From IMG/VR virus record IMGVR_UViG_3300033273_000440, positions 1-28,946 of that record: a DNA stretch of 28,946 nt. One strand, 5' to 3'. The notes below the pieces were generated by a model. The model ran no database searches and was not told where the DNA came from. It saw only the letters and a program-made list of their open reading frames with translations. This stretch comes from a virus. Shown here piece after piece: positions 15,888-22,178 of the stretch. The position numbers and the translations under genes are program-made. Numbering within the stretch: position 1 is the first letter of the stretch; the number at the start of each line of letters is the position of its first letter.

Positions 15888-16139
15888 ATGATGGAGATTT
15901 TGGCGGCCGTTACCGGCGCTTCAATTACGGTAGCGGCTGTGGGACTCGGGAACTATGGTCGCCGCGCTACAGAAAGCAGAGACGCTGTAATACGCCTGAC
16001 TGCAGCAGTGGAGAACGTGGCAACTCGGCTGAATATCTTGCACACCGATATGAAGAGCCGTGACGCTGAAGTGTTTAGTCGCTTACGTGATCTTGAAGCT
16101 GCTGTGGCACGGCTGGAAGGCCCTAAAAATCCGCACTAG
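15888..16139 (+). CDS. Membrane-anchored coiled-coil protein
   Basis: The protein has 83 residues from ATG 15888 (a second ATG follows at once), with GAGGGG about seven bases upstream. An N-terminal membrane segment (EILAAVTGASITVAAVGLG) is followed by a long amphipathic helix (DAVIRLTAAVENVATRLNIL, then EVFSRLRDLEAAVARLEG). This is the type of small protein often found in phage lysis regions. It is the first gene of a rightward unit with the next membrane peptide and the peptidase. Confidence 0.68.
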   Translation: MMEILAAVTGASITVAAVGLGNYGRRATESRDAVIRLTAAVENVATRLNILHTDMKSRDAEVFSRLRDLEAAVARLEGPKNPH

Positions 16140-16160
16140 AGTTGGAGTATCAGCTGACAA

Positions 16161-16343
16161 ATGATGATCGCGCTCGTACGTCCTGTCCTGTTCAGCTTTC
16201 TGCAGTCAAAAGCAGTGAAGAAGCTGGTGATCGATTTGCTCCGTGCATTGGCCACCAAGACTGACAACACCGTCGATGACCGAATGGTCGATTTCATTGA
16301 GGCCAATCTTTTTACAGAACAAAAACCGGTGGCTGATGCTTGA
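16161..16343 (+). CDS. Small hypothetical helical protein
   Basis: The 60-residue product starts at ATG 16161. A basic hydrophobic N-terminal half (MIALVRPVLFSFLQSKAVKK, then LVIDLLRALATKT) and an acidic second half (NTVDDRMVDFIEANLF) suggest an amphipathic or membrane-peripheral peptide. Its last codons overlap the ATG of the peptidase gene by eight bases, so the two should be co-translated. It resembles small proteins placed beside lysis genes in cyanophages from memory. Confidence 0.65.
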   Translation: MMIALVRPVLFSFLQSKAVKKLVIDLLRALATKTDNTVDDRMVDFIEANLFTEQKPVADA

Positions 16344-17034
16344 TTGGCTCGCTACTGCCATGGTGAGGCTTGATTCTTTTTTCAAGTACTTCAATGGCAA
16401 TAGCCACCAATTGGCTGCCATTCAGCAGCTTCAAGAAGAGCTGCCACCACATCTGCTAGATCACAAAGCAACCTGGGTGGAGCTATGGAAGGCAGGAGGC
16501 AAGTACACCTACCTGCCTACTCCCTACTACCACCAGCTTGATCTCATCGACGGGATCGATAAGTGCGTCACCGCAGCCGTTGCAATGGTTGCTGGCCACT
16601 ATGTGCTGGTCACATCAGGGCAGGAATACGACAAAGTCCGCAGCCGTTTTGGCCCGTCCCAGGAGTTGTGGGTGCATGTCAGGGCATTGGAGAGCCTGGG
16701 CATGAAATCTGAATTCATCCAAGATGGCACGGCAGATTTGATTGAGGCTGAGATTGACGCCGGTCGCCCTGTTGCTGTTGGCTGGCTGCACAAAGGTGAT
16801 ATCAGCACTGGTCGTCCTGCTGAAGGATTTGGTCACTGGTCTGTGATCGTCGGCTACACCGATCAATACTTCATCGTTAATGACCCTCGCGGTCGCTTCA
16901 ACCTCAAGACAGGAAAACTCGAAACCGAAAGCGGGTTCAACGTGAAATACAACCGAGAAGATTTTCTGCATCGCTGGGAGGCAGACGGCCCAGGTACTGG
17001 CTGGGCTTTACTCGTAGATGACCTGTCCTTGTAG
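16336..17034 (+). CDS. C39-like cysteine peptidase, endolysin candidate
   Basis: A 232-residue protein; the start at ATG 16336 overlaps the previous stop, whereas the longer frame from 16243 would run over the whole preceding gene. The papain-fold C39 layout is visible: C77 in IDGIDKCVTAAVAMVAGHY (helix with the nucleophile), then VAVGWLHKGD (147-155), catalytic H167 in GFGHWSVIVGYTD, and D183 in FIVNDPRGRF. In cyanophages such proteins occur near holin-like genes and may cut the peptide stems of peptidoglycan. No cell-wall-binding domain is visible. Lysis is the best guess; a tail-associated or maturation peptidase is an alternative. Confidence 0.75.
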   Translation: MLDWLATAMVRLDSFFKYFNGNSHQLAAIQQLQEELPPHLLDHKATWVELWKAGGKYTYLPTPYYHQLDLIDGIDKCVTAAVAMVAGHYVLVTSGQEYDKVRSRFGPSQELWVHVRALESLGMKSEFIQDGTADLIEAEIDAGRPVAVGWLHKGDISTGRPAEGFGHWSVIVGYTDQYFIVNDPRGRFNLKTGKLETESGFNVKYNREDFLHRWEADGPGTGWALLVDDLSL

Positions 17035-17037
17035 CCT

Positions 17038-17053
17038 GGGAAAAGCCTTTCCC
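17038..17053 (+). other. Perfect hairpin just upstream of the dCTP deaminase gene
   Basis: GGGAAA (17038-17043) pairs with TTTCCC (17048-17053) around AGCC. It sits between the peptidase stop and the deaminase ATG, seven bases before the latter, so it could affect ribosome access. No T-tract follows. Confidence 0.45.
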
Positions 17054-17060
17054 TGACTGC

Positions 17061-17582
17061 ATGGTTCTGCCAGATCATGAAATCAAACGACTCTGCGTTG
17101 AGCATGCAATGGTCGTTCCGTTCAACCAAGATCTGCTGAACCCTGCGTCAATTGACCTGCTGTTGGGCGATCACTTAATGATCGAAGACCCAATGAACAT
17201 TGAGCAGCGTCTGATCAGCATCAAGGGCTATAGCCAAGAAAATCCCTACTGGCTGCGCCCTGGTGAGTTTGCCTTGGCCGAGACACAGGAGACCTTCAAC
17301 CTGCCCGACCACATTTCTGCACAGTTTGTACTGAAGAGCAGCAGGGCACGCTCGGGATATTCCCACATGCTCGCTGGCTGGTGTGATCCCGGCTGGCATG
17401 GATCCAAGCTCACCCTGGAGCTGCAGAACGCACGCCGCATGCATGCGCTTCCGTTATATCCAGGCCTGAAAATTGGTCAAATGATCTTTTTTGAGATGCA
17501 AAGTATGCCGATTATGTCATACGCTCAAGTTGGTCATTACAACAATGACACTCAGGTTTCCGCGAGTAAACAAGTCCCTTGA
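17061..17582 (+). CDS. dcd: dCTP deaminase / dUTPase-family protein
   Basis: The 173-residue product has the Dcd signature motifs: NPASIDLLLGDHL (27-39), the WLRPGEFALAETQE strand (64-77), LKSSRARSG (91-99, phosphate and subunit contacts), AGWCDPGWHGSKLTLELQNA (105-124, with E120 as the likely catalytic Glu) and PGLKIGQMIFFEM (134-146). dCTP deaminase makes dUTP, which feeds dTMP synthesis for phage DNA. Length is close to the bacterial enzyme. It stands alone, followed by a convergent HNH gene that overlaps its 3' end by 71 bases. Dcd versus bifunctional or dUTPase activity cannot be settled by reading. Confidence 0.85.
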   Translation: MVLPDHEIKRLCVEHAMVVPFNQDLLNPASIDLLLGDHLMIEDPMNIEQRLISIKGYSQENPYWLRPGEFALAETQETFNLPDHISAQFVLKSSRARSGYSHMLAGWCDPGWHGSKLTLELQNARRMHALPLYPGLKIGQMIFFEMQSMPIMSYAQVGHYNNDTQVSASKQVP

Positions 17583-17880
17583 ATTGATACAACCATTCCC
17601 AGATAACTATTTCACGGTGCAATGTGTAAAAATCTTGCTGTCTGTACCAAAGCGTCCATTCTGTTGATCCTTTGGTTCCATTGCACCGCAGGCATGCTGG
17701 GACTAGGTTCTCTATCACGGTCTGTCCGCCGCGATGCCTAGGAACGACGTGATCTAGCGACTCTGCGTGTTCACCGCAATAGGCACATTTGCAGTGAAAG
17801 GATTCGAAAATTCTTAACCTAAATCGTGTCCTTGTTTCTCTCTTGGTGATCAGACTTGTCTCGTCGATCCAAGAGCGCAT
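17512..17880 (-). CDS. HNH endonuclease
   Basis: A 122-residue leftward protein with the compact HNH layout: CAYC (C32, C35), LDHVVPRHRGG with D43-H44, then the IENLVPACLRCNGTKG segment with N58 and C63/C66. The two CxxC pairs hold structural zinc and the DH/N set binds the catalytic metal. It starts RSWIDETSLITKRETRTRFR, like short HNH proteins common in cyanobacteria. It could be a stand-alone homing endonuclease or an accessory of DNA packaging. An extra C-terminal CHCC at 111-114 is unusual. Its 3' end is antisense to the end of dcd. Confidence 0.88.
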   Translation of the reverse strand: MRSWIDETSLITKRETRTRFRLRIFESFHCKCAYCGEHAESLDHVVPRHRGGQTVIENLVPACLRCNGTKGSTEWTLWYRQQDFYTLHREIVIWEWLYQFKGLVYSRKPECHCCNDQLERMT

Positions 17881-18105
17881 AAAGACTCCGGTGTTTTTTG
17901 GATCTTAAAGAAGCAGGGCTAGCAAAGCCAGGAAGAGATTCAGTGACTCCACCGCCTTTTTCCGCCGATGCATGCGGCGCTGTATGGGTTTCTTTTGGCG
18001 TCAGCGGGTGGTACAGAGCTTGGTATATAAAGACAAACACTGTGTTTTATTTGCCAGACTGCTTTGATTGCGAAAGTACGGCAATAACTGCTGCCGAGGC
18101 TAGTT
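17881..18105. other. Divergent intergenic region
   Basis: This spacer of 225 bases lies between the leftward HNH gene and the next rightward gene. A TATATAAA around 18020-18030 could be a -10 region, but I see no convincing -35 box. A rightward frame from TTG 17898 crosses it, but it lacks clear protein character. Otherwise nothing is visible. Confidence 0.4.
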
Positions 18106-18360
18106 ATGGATATGCATCCAATTCGGCGCACAACTGAGAGTGAATTCTCAGAAGCTGCTACTGCAAAGATGCTGGAAGGCTGGTTGAAAGAAGGCGACAT
18201 TAACGCCATCTACAACGCAGCACTTCTGCTTAATACTTGCCTGCATCAGCAGCGCATGATGACCAAGTGGCTGGCTGGTGAGGCTGCCCGCAACGTCGGC
18301 AGAGCCGAGCTGGAGGATGAGATTTTGCAGCAGGCAATCCTTAACAGTGATCAGAACTGA
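18106..18360 (+). CDS. Hypothetical helical protein
   Basis: The 84-residue protein starts at ATG 18106. It is helical and mildly acidic (TESEFSEAATAKMLEGWLKE, then AIYNAALLLNTCLHQQRMMT and AELEDEILQQAILNSDQN). It has no membrane segment or metal motif. It is the only rightward gene in the 17.6-20.9 kb region and converges on the leftward operon with a 20-base overlap. Family not recognised. Confidence 0.65.
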   Translation: MDMHPIRRTTESEFSEAATAKMLEGWLKEGDINAIYNAALLLNTCLHQQRMMTKWLAGEAARNVGRAELEDEILQQAILNSDQN

Positions 18361-18538
18361 CCCGACCGGTCAAGTGATCGCAGTAGATCTCAGCCTGCCA
18401 TAGGTCGTCGGAATATCGACAGTACCCGTTGGCACAGCTGCGATAAAGGATGTGCGGGCCGTCTTCCAGCACTTCGATTGTCGCGCCACTGGGTTTCGAG
18501 ATTGTTGATGAAATCTTCCAGTTCCGGTAGATGCTCAT
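18341..18538 (-). CDS. Small hypothetical protein, last gene of the leftward operon
   Basis: The 65-residue product reads like a real small protein: MSIYRNWKISSTISKPSGAT, then IEVLEDGPHILYRSCANGYC and RYSDDLWQAEIYC. Four cysteines are present. Its first 149 bases overlap the end of the next upstream gene in another frame. Either two genes truly overlap or a frameshift joins them. The function is unknown. Confidence 0.55.
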   Translation of the reverse strand: MSIYRNWKISSTISKPSGATIEVLEDGPHILYRSCANGYCRYSDDLWQAEIYCDHLTGRVSSDHC

Positions 18539-18842
18539 CAGTCAGCTCCTGCTCGCCTTCATCTTCTTCATCATTCGGCGTTGCTTCAATCACCTCAAGC
18601 AAACGCAAACTCCAAACCTTGAGATCAACGAGTCCCTCGCGGCAAAACATCAAGTTGTCGGAAGGAGTCTCGCCACCGCGCATGATCTCGGCGATGGCTT
18701 CCTCCACCCAGTCTTGGTGTGCATTGCACATCCACAAGAGCAGCCGGACGTGGCCCTCCGTGAATTGCATGTCCGCGTTTGGTGCCATAACGGGAAGCCA
18801 CCTACCTGAACGGTAGCGAGGTAATCCAAACCGCCCCTTCAT
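18390..18842 (-). CDS. Hypothetical acidic protein
   Basis: A 150-residue leftward protein beginning MKGRFGLPRYRSGRWLPVMA. The middle is helical (EGHVRLLLWMCNAHQDWVEE, IAEIMRGGETP), followed by an acidic stretch (NDEEDEGEQELTDEHLPELE). The last ~40 residues turn Arg-rich and lose protein character, exactly where the overlapping downstream frame starts to look better. Its ATG overlaps the stop of the preceding gene (ATGA). The family is unknown. Confidence 0.65.
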   Translation of the reverse strand: MKGRFGLPRYRSGRWLPVMAPNADMQFTEGHVRLLLWMCNAHQDWVEEAIAEIMRGGETPSDNLMFCREGLVDLKVWSLRLLEVIEATPNDEEDEGEQELTDEHLPELEDFINNLETQWRDNRSAGRRPAHPLSQLCQRVLSIFRRPMAG

Positions 18843-19054
18843 GCACCTTTGACGTACTTCTGGTACAGCCCTGTGTACGTGTGATGGAACGGATGATCAG
18901 GCTTGTCCCGCCCATCCATGCCGTACAAAGCGTCTAGCAGGAAAACGCGGTTCTCCATCGCAAAGGTGTCTTGCGCACCCGGCTTGTAAGGATGCACTTC
19001 AAGAAAAAATGCCACCGACTCTTCAAGGTCGGTCAGGTTGAACTTTCTGGTCAT
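18839..19054 (-). CDS. Hypothetical protein
   Basis: The 71-residue protein reads MTRKFNLTDLEESVAFFLEV, then PYKPGAQDTFAMENRVFLLD and ends HTYTGLYQKYVKGA. It is a plausible soluble small protein rich in aromatic residues. It is coupled to the genes on both sides: six bases after the upstream stop, with a four-base overlap downstream. No family recognised. Confidence 0.65.
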   Translation of the reverse strand: MTRKFNLTDLEESVAFFLEVHPYKPGAQDTFAMENRVFLLDALYGMDGRDKPDHPFHHTYTGLYQKYVKGA

Positions 19055-19060
19055 GCGGGG

Positions 19061-19321
19061 TCAAGCCTTCTTAGATGAAGTGGAGATTTTGCGTCCTTTG
19101 CCGATCTCGACAATTGAGCAATCCGGGTGGCGGTTGTTGAGAATGCGGATGGCGTCTTTTTTGTCAATAGCGCGGATGCAACCGCGCAAACACCGCTCGC
19201 CAGCAAGAAGTAATTCATAGTCGAACATCCGTGCGTTTTTTGCGACGCAGTACGAGATGCCTGGGCCGCGATTGGGTTCGTTCCAGTCAGGAACAAGTTC
19301 AGGAAAGTTGGCCTTACTCAT
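19061..19321 (-). CDS. Hypothetical protein
   Basis: An 86-residue leftward protein starting MSKANFPELVPDWNEPNRGP. The second half (RCLRGCIRAIDKKDAIRILN, then NRHPDCSIVEIGKGRKIST) suggests a small alpha/beta fold with a basic tail. An overlapping frame of similar length (19051-19296) is a shadow. It overlaps the upstream gene by eight bases. The function is unknown. Confidence 0.65.
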   Translation of the reverse strand: MSKANFPELVPDWNEPNRGPGISYCVAKNARMFDYELLLAGERCLRGCIRAIDKKDAIRILNNRHPDCSIVEIGKGRKISTSSKKA

Positions 19322-19517
19322 CCTTGGCTTTGTAATACTCGTTGATCAGGGTTTCGTTGCTGGCTGCGAAAAGATCAGCAATGGCATTGAGCCGACGGCC
19401 ATCGGACTCTGCATAGCCACGCTCCTCAGCAGAACGCAAATTCTTCAACATCAGTTGTAGAGCGTTGATCTGCTGCATTTCCTCTCGCATCGCAGCAACG
19501 AGTTTGTCCCTGTCCAT
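19314..19517 (-). CDS. Small helical hypothetical protein
   Basis: At 67 residues, it is almost entirely helical and likely coiled coil (MDRDKLVAAMREEMQQINAL, then MLKNLRSAEERGYAESDGRR and FAASNETLINEYYKAKDE). Its ATG overlaps the upstream stop. It could act as an oligomerisation or adaptor peptide in the recombination operon. No family recognised. Confidence 0.65.
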   Translation of the reverse strand: MDRDKLVAAMREEMQQINALQLMLKNLRSAEERGYAESDGRRLNAIADLFAASNETLINEYYKAKDE

Positions 19518-19810
19518 CAGAAGATTGTGTTGGGAATGCTGCCCTCAGACTTCTTGGCCCAGACTTTGCCGTTGATGTAACGGGTGCCGGTTTTGGACTC
19601 TGCGTTCCAACCGGAGATGGGAATCTTGACGACAGTAGTGCCGCCGTAACCCTCTTCGCCGGGCTGTGCAGTCAACCACTCAGCCAGCTTCATAGCCTCG
19701 CTGAGTTCGATCTCAATGGATCCGGTTTTGTCGGGGCCGCGTTCCGACTTCTTTTCTTTCACGTCAAACAACGTGAACTTGGCGTCAAACGCCGATTGAA
19801 AGTCACTCAT
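19517..19810 (-). CDS. Hypothetical protein in the annealing-protein operon
   Basis: The protein has 97 residues from the ATG at 19810 (MSDFQSAFDAKFTLFDVKEK). A TTG four codons upstream is possible but less likely. The charged body includes TGSIEIELSEAMKLAEWLTA, then YGGTTVVKIPISGWNAESKT and a basic end. The position downstream of the annealing protein, and the beta-rich TTVVKIPISGW segment, are compatible with a small DNA-binding or SSB-like helper, but I cannot assign a family. Confidence 0.65.
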   Translation of the reverse strand: MSDFQSAFDAKFTLFDVKEKKSERGPDKTGSIEIELSEAMKLAEWLTAQPGEEGYGGTTVVKIPISGWNAESKTGTRYINGKVWAKKSEGSIPNTIF

Positions 19811-19982
19811 CGTGAGACTCAAGAATTGCGTAGTGAGATTTGATGATCTCGTTGGCTAGGGATGACTCCGTAACCCGGTGCTGGGTGTCGTAGCGCTGAA
19901 TGATTTCGCGCTGCATGGCCTCGTATGCCCTCGGGTCAAGAAGCACTTGCACCTTGTACTTGTTGCCCGCAGGAATAGCCAT
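19803..19982 (-). CDS. Small protein with ribbon-helix-helix-like pattern
   Basis: The 59-residue product starts at ATG 19982, overlapping the annealing protein stop. The N-terminal strand (NKYKVQVLLDPRAYEAMQRE) followed by two helices (IIQRYDTQHRVTESSLANEI, then IKSHYAILESHDE) resembles a short ribbon-helix-helix DNA-binding protein, with the strand supplying base contacts. This is judged from pattern only. It may regulate the operon or act as a DNA-binding helper. Confidence 0.6.
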   Translation of the reverse strand: MAIPAGNKYKVQVLLDPRAYEAMQREIIQRYDTQHRVTESSLANEIIKSHYAILESHDE

Positions 19983-20704
19983 CACTGTGTCAGCCCCGGC
20001 TTAATCGAGAGCTCGTCAATGCAGGACTGCAGTTGATCCACAGTCATTTGCTTGAGTTTGCTGCCGTCGCCGTCAAGGTTCCATTTTGTTGCCTTGTCAG
20101 CGATCCAGCCAATCTGCGCAGTCTTGTCCAGTTTTTCCTGGATGAGATCCATGCACTTGGCGATCAGTCCGTCGGTGTCTACCCTTGTGGGTGCGGAGGA
20201 ACCTTTGGGCGTGGCAGGACGCCCTTTTTTCTTGGCCGCAGGTATTGACTGCTGGAGCTGGACTTCGGGTTGGGTTTCAACCTTCTGCTCAGCTGCTGCA
20301 ACCTCTTCCCTGGCCCACAGCTCGTAACCAAGCGAGAAGAAAGCAGCGGCTGCGCTGCAGATGCCACGGCGGTGACTGTCTGCAAGATCACGTGCGCTTA
20401 TCTTGTCGTAGGCGATGGCGTTGTTGCGGTTGTCCATCACGGCGTACGTCCACACAGGGGTGCCGTAGGTGCCGTTAACAAACTGAATGCAGAGGTAGCC
20501 GGTGCCGTTGGGAGCCTTGTGGACAAGCTCGCCGTTGGGGTCCTTAATTAGCTCTGGGAGCCAGCCGTTGGCCTTCTCATTGAGAAGCTGCATGACCTTG
20601 GCCCAGGGAACGTAGTCCGCTGCGTAGGAGCCAGACCCCTTCTGTTTTACGTCAGAAAGGGTGATGACCCCCGCCAAGCTTGGAAGTTCGGGGGTGCTAA
20701 ACAT
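19982..20704 (-). CDS. Single-strand annealing protein, DUF1071-like
   Basis: A 240-residue protein. The N-terminal ~130 residues carry hallmarks I associate with the DUF1071/Sak-type annealing proteins: GSGSYAADYVPWAKVMQLLN, YLCIQFVNGTYGTPVWTYAV, MDNRNNAI and an ADSHRRGICSAAAAFFSLGYE helix. A Lys/Pro-rich linker with an AT-hook-like KKKGRPATPKG follows (residues ~157-167), then a helical C-terminal domain. Such proteins anneal complementary single strands during phage recombination and pair with an exonuclease; a RecB-like nuclease is encoded on the rightward operon. The DUF1071 assignment is from memory of motifs. Confidence 0.75.
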   Translation of the reverse strand: MFSTPELPSLAGVITLSDVKQKGSGSYAADYVPWAKVMQLLNEKANGWLPELIKDPNGELVHKAPNGTGYLCIQFVNGTYGTPVWTYAVMDNRNNAIAYDKISARDLADSHRRGICSAAAAFFSLGYELWAREEVAAAEQKVETQPEVQLQQSIPAAKKKGRPATPKGSSAPTRVDTDGLIAKCMDLIQEKLDKTAQIGWIADKATKWNLDGDGSKLKQMTVDQLQSCIDELSIKPGLTQ

Positions 20705-20883
20705 CAGGCAGCAGAAGCGGCTTCGATTTCGGTGATGCCCTGCTCAAGAATCTGGCGCATGGCAGCGGATGCAGCGATGTTGTGTTGCTTGGCGGCGACC
20801 TTGATGCGTGCGTAGAGATCAGGATCGATCTGCAACATCACGGTCTTGGTAGTGGTTGCTTTGGAGGTGAGAGAGATAGCCAT
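20704..20883 (-). CDS. Ribbon-helix-helix regulator, too short for ordinary gene finders
   Basis: The 59-residue product starts at ATG 20883 and stops at 20704-20706, overlapping the annealing protein ATG. The sequence reads MAISLTSKATTTKTVMLQID, then PDLYARIKVAAKQHNIAASA and AMRQILEQGITEIEAAS. The strand TKTVMLQIDPDLYARIK followed by two helices is a classic CopG/Arc-type ribbon-helix-helix. As first gene of the leftward operon next to a palindromic control region, it is a good candidate autorepressor and early switch between the divergent operons. Confidence 0.78.
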   Translation of the reverse strand: MAISLTSKATTTKTVMLQIDPDLYARIKVAAKQHNIAASAAMRQILEQGITEIEAASAA

Positions 20884-21034
20884 GAATAGCTATGTAGTAC
20901 CCCAACACCATAACCGGATAATCCGAGTTGAGTTGAGTCTTAAAAAATTTGGTTGAGACGTGCCGAAAAAGTACCGATTGATACTTGACCGCACCAGAAG
21001 TTACCCGTAACTTGCAGCGGCTTCAAATCACTTC
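20884..21034. promoter_or_regulatory. Divergent early control region
   Basis: This spacer of 151 bases separates the leftward (annealing protein) and rightward (exonuclease) operons. It contains ATAGCTAT, an AAGTA...TACTT inverted repeat (20969-20986) and the long palindrome described separately. The GTACC word recurs near 20896 and 20971. A TTGAGA at 20953 and GATACT at 20980 are too far apart for a standard promoter, so the real start sites remain unclear. Confidence 0.5.
20998..21013. promoter_or_regulatory. Palindromic operator candidate
   Basis: AAGTTAC CC GTAACTT is a perfect 7+7 bp palindrome with a 2-base centre, 21 bases before the ATG of the rightward operon. Its size and symmetry suit a dimeric regulator such as the ribbon-helix-helix protein encoded 115 bases away. 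That pairing is inference. Confidence 0.5.
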
Positions 21035-21619
21035 ATGGCACCCGAGGTCACCACAAGTACAGACGCTTCAATGGTCATTAAGCTCACTTTGGACGCTTTT
21101 ACAGCCGAGAAACTTTTGGTAACAAAGCCCAGATCCCTTCCAGCAGCTACGTTTTGCGCACTTTTAATCGAGCAAGCGCTTGACAAGCCCAGTACGCTGG
21201 CGGAGCGAACCGAAGGGAGCGAAGCCTCTACTTCTTCTTTATTAGATAATACTAATAAAGAAAAACAATCAATTAAAGCTGTTAGCGCTAAGAAAAAACG
21301 CGGTCGGCCTGCTTACAGCGAAGAATTCAAAGCCTTTTGGAACGTGTATCAATCTGCGTCTCATAAGGCAACTTCACAAAGCAAGAACAAGGCGTTTGAG
21401 CAGTGGAAGGTGGCCCTGCAGGATGAAACGCCGGAGAGGCTCTCAGAGGCCGCTAGGAGGGCCGTGGAGGCCATCAACCACGCCTTGACCAATGACGAGT
21501 GGTGCGCACCCCTTCCAGACGCTTTCCGCTGGCTCAGGGACGAGCGCTACGCCGTCTTCCTTGAGAACCACCAGGCAAGCGGCCCTCGCGTCATTGATGG
21601 CATCACGGTGATCGACTGA
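21035..21619 (+). CDS. AT-hook DNA-binding protein, replication accessory candidate
   Basis: The 194-residue protein has an N-terminal ribbon-helix-helix-like segment (ASMVIKLTLDAFTAEKLLVT, then LPAATFCALLIEQALD), a Ser/Thr/Lys linker with an AT-hook (KKKRGRPAYS at ~87-96), and a C-terminal domain (FKAFWNVYQSASHKATSQSK, then AFEQWKVALQDETPERLSEA and PLPDAFRWLRDERYAVFLE). The W..Y..A..K......W plus PDAFRWLRDERY pattern is typical of the C-terminal domain found in many phage replication proteins. It leads the rightward operon and probably acts at an origin or as loader or regulator. Confidence 0.7.
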   Translation: MAPEVTTSTDASMVIKLTLDAFTAEKLLVTKPRSLPAATFCALLIEQALDKPSTLAERTEGSEASTSSLLDNTNKEKQSIKAVSAKKKRGRPAYSEEFKAFWNVYQSASHKATSQSKNKAFEQWKVALQDETPERLSEAARRAVEAINHALTNDEWCAPLPDAFRWLRDERYAVFLENHQASGPRVIDGITVID

Positions 21620-21942
21620 TGAAGCTGTATCAGCCTGAGTTTGCTGGCATGACAGTTTGGTCTGTCGCTGACCCCAAATCCAACAAAGGCACCTACACGG
21701 CCACCCGTGGCACCAGTCCGCCGCCTAACGCCTCTCACGGCCACCCCATTGGCCGCTACGACAGCGAGGGCAGCTACTGGACGTTCTGCCCCAACGTCGG
21801 TGTCGAAGACCCCAACAGCCCGCAGTCCTCGCGTTGGTGCAAACACCCTGGTGCTGACGACGAGCGCCGCAAAGCGATCAAGGAGAAGGCCTGGGGCAAT
21901 CTCAACTCAATGGGTTCTTACAAGGAGACTGACTTTTCATGA
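21619..21942 (+). CDS. Hypothetical protein
   Basis: The 107-residue protein begins one base before the previous stop ends (TGATG). It is rich in Pro, Ser, Gly and Trp (SPPPNASHGHPIGRYDSEGS, then YWTFCPNVGVEDPNSPQSSR) and ends with a charged helix (DDERRKAIKEKAWGNLNSMG). There are two cysteines but no zinc motif. No family recognised. Coupling to the neighbours suggests an early function. Confidence 0.7.
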   Translation: MKLYQPEFAGMTVWSVADPKSNKGTYTATRGTSPPPNASHGHPIGRYDSEGSYWTFCPNVGVEDPNSPQSSRWCKHPGADDERRKAIKEKAWGNLNSMGSYKETDFS

Positions 21943-22178
21943 GACGAGGTTTCAAGCGATCGTTTGAAGTCGCATCTGCCGTCAAGATCTTGCGCGACGG
22001 CATCGACAAGGGGTACTGGACTCTTGAGGATCTAGACAACCCGCCGCCAGGAACGCAAATGAACTTTGCGGATTACAAGCGGTTCTGTGTAGCCCAGTCG
22101 TATATAGGAAAAGATCCTGTGTACAAAAACCTTTTGCGTGAAGCTGAAAAGAATAAGGAGGATGATTTCATTCTGTGA
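21939..22178 (+). CDS. Hypothetical protein
   Basis: The 79-residue product starts at an ATGA overlap. The sequence (FEVASAVKILRDGIDKGYWT, then LEDLDNPPPGTQMNFADYKR and AQSYIGKDPVYKNLLREAEK) is helical and charged, with an acidic end. It sits directly upstream of the exonuclease and shares its last bases with the exonuclease GTG start. It could be a partner of the nuclease. Family unknown. Confidence 0.7.
   Translation: MRRGFKRSFEVASAVKILRDGIDKGYWTLEDLDNPPPGTQMNFADYKRFCVAQSYIGKDPVYKNLLREAEKNKEDDFIL

Noticed and set aside
17898-18137. 79-residue rightward frame from a TTG
   Set aside because: Its composition is not protein-like, it has a weak start, and it overlaps the better gene at 18106.
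19051-19296. 81-residue leftward frame overlapping 19061-19321
   Set aside because: The neighbouring frame has better protein character and proper coupling to adjacent genes.
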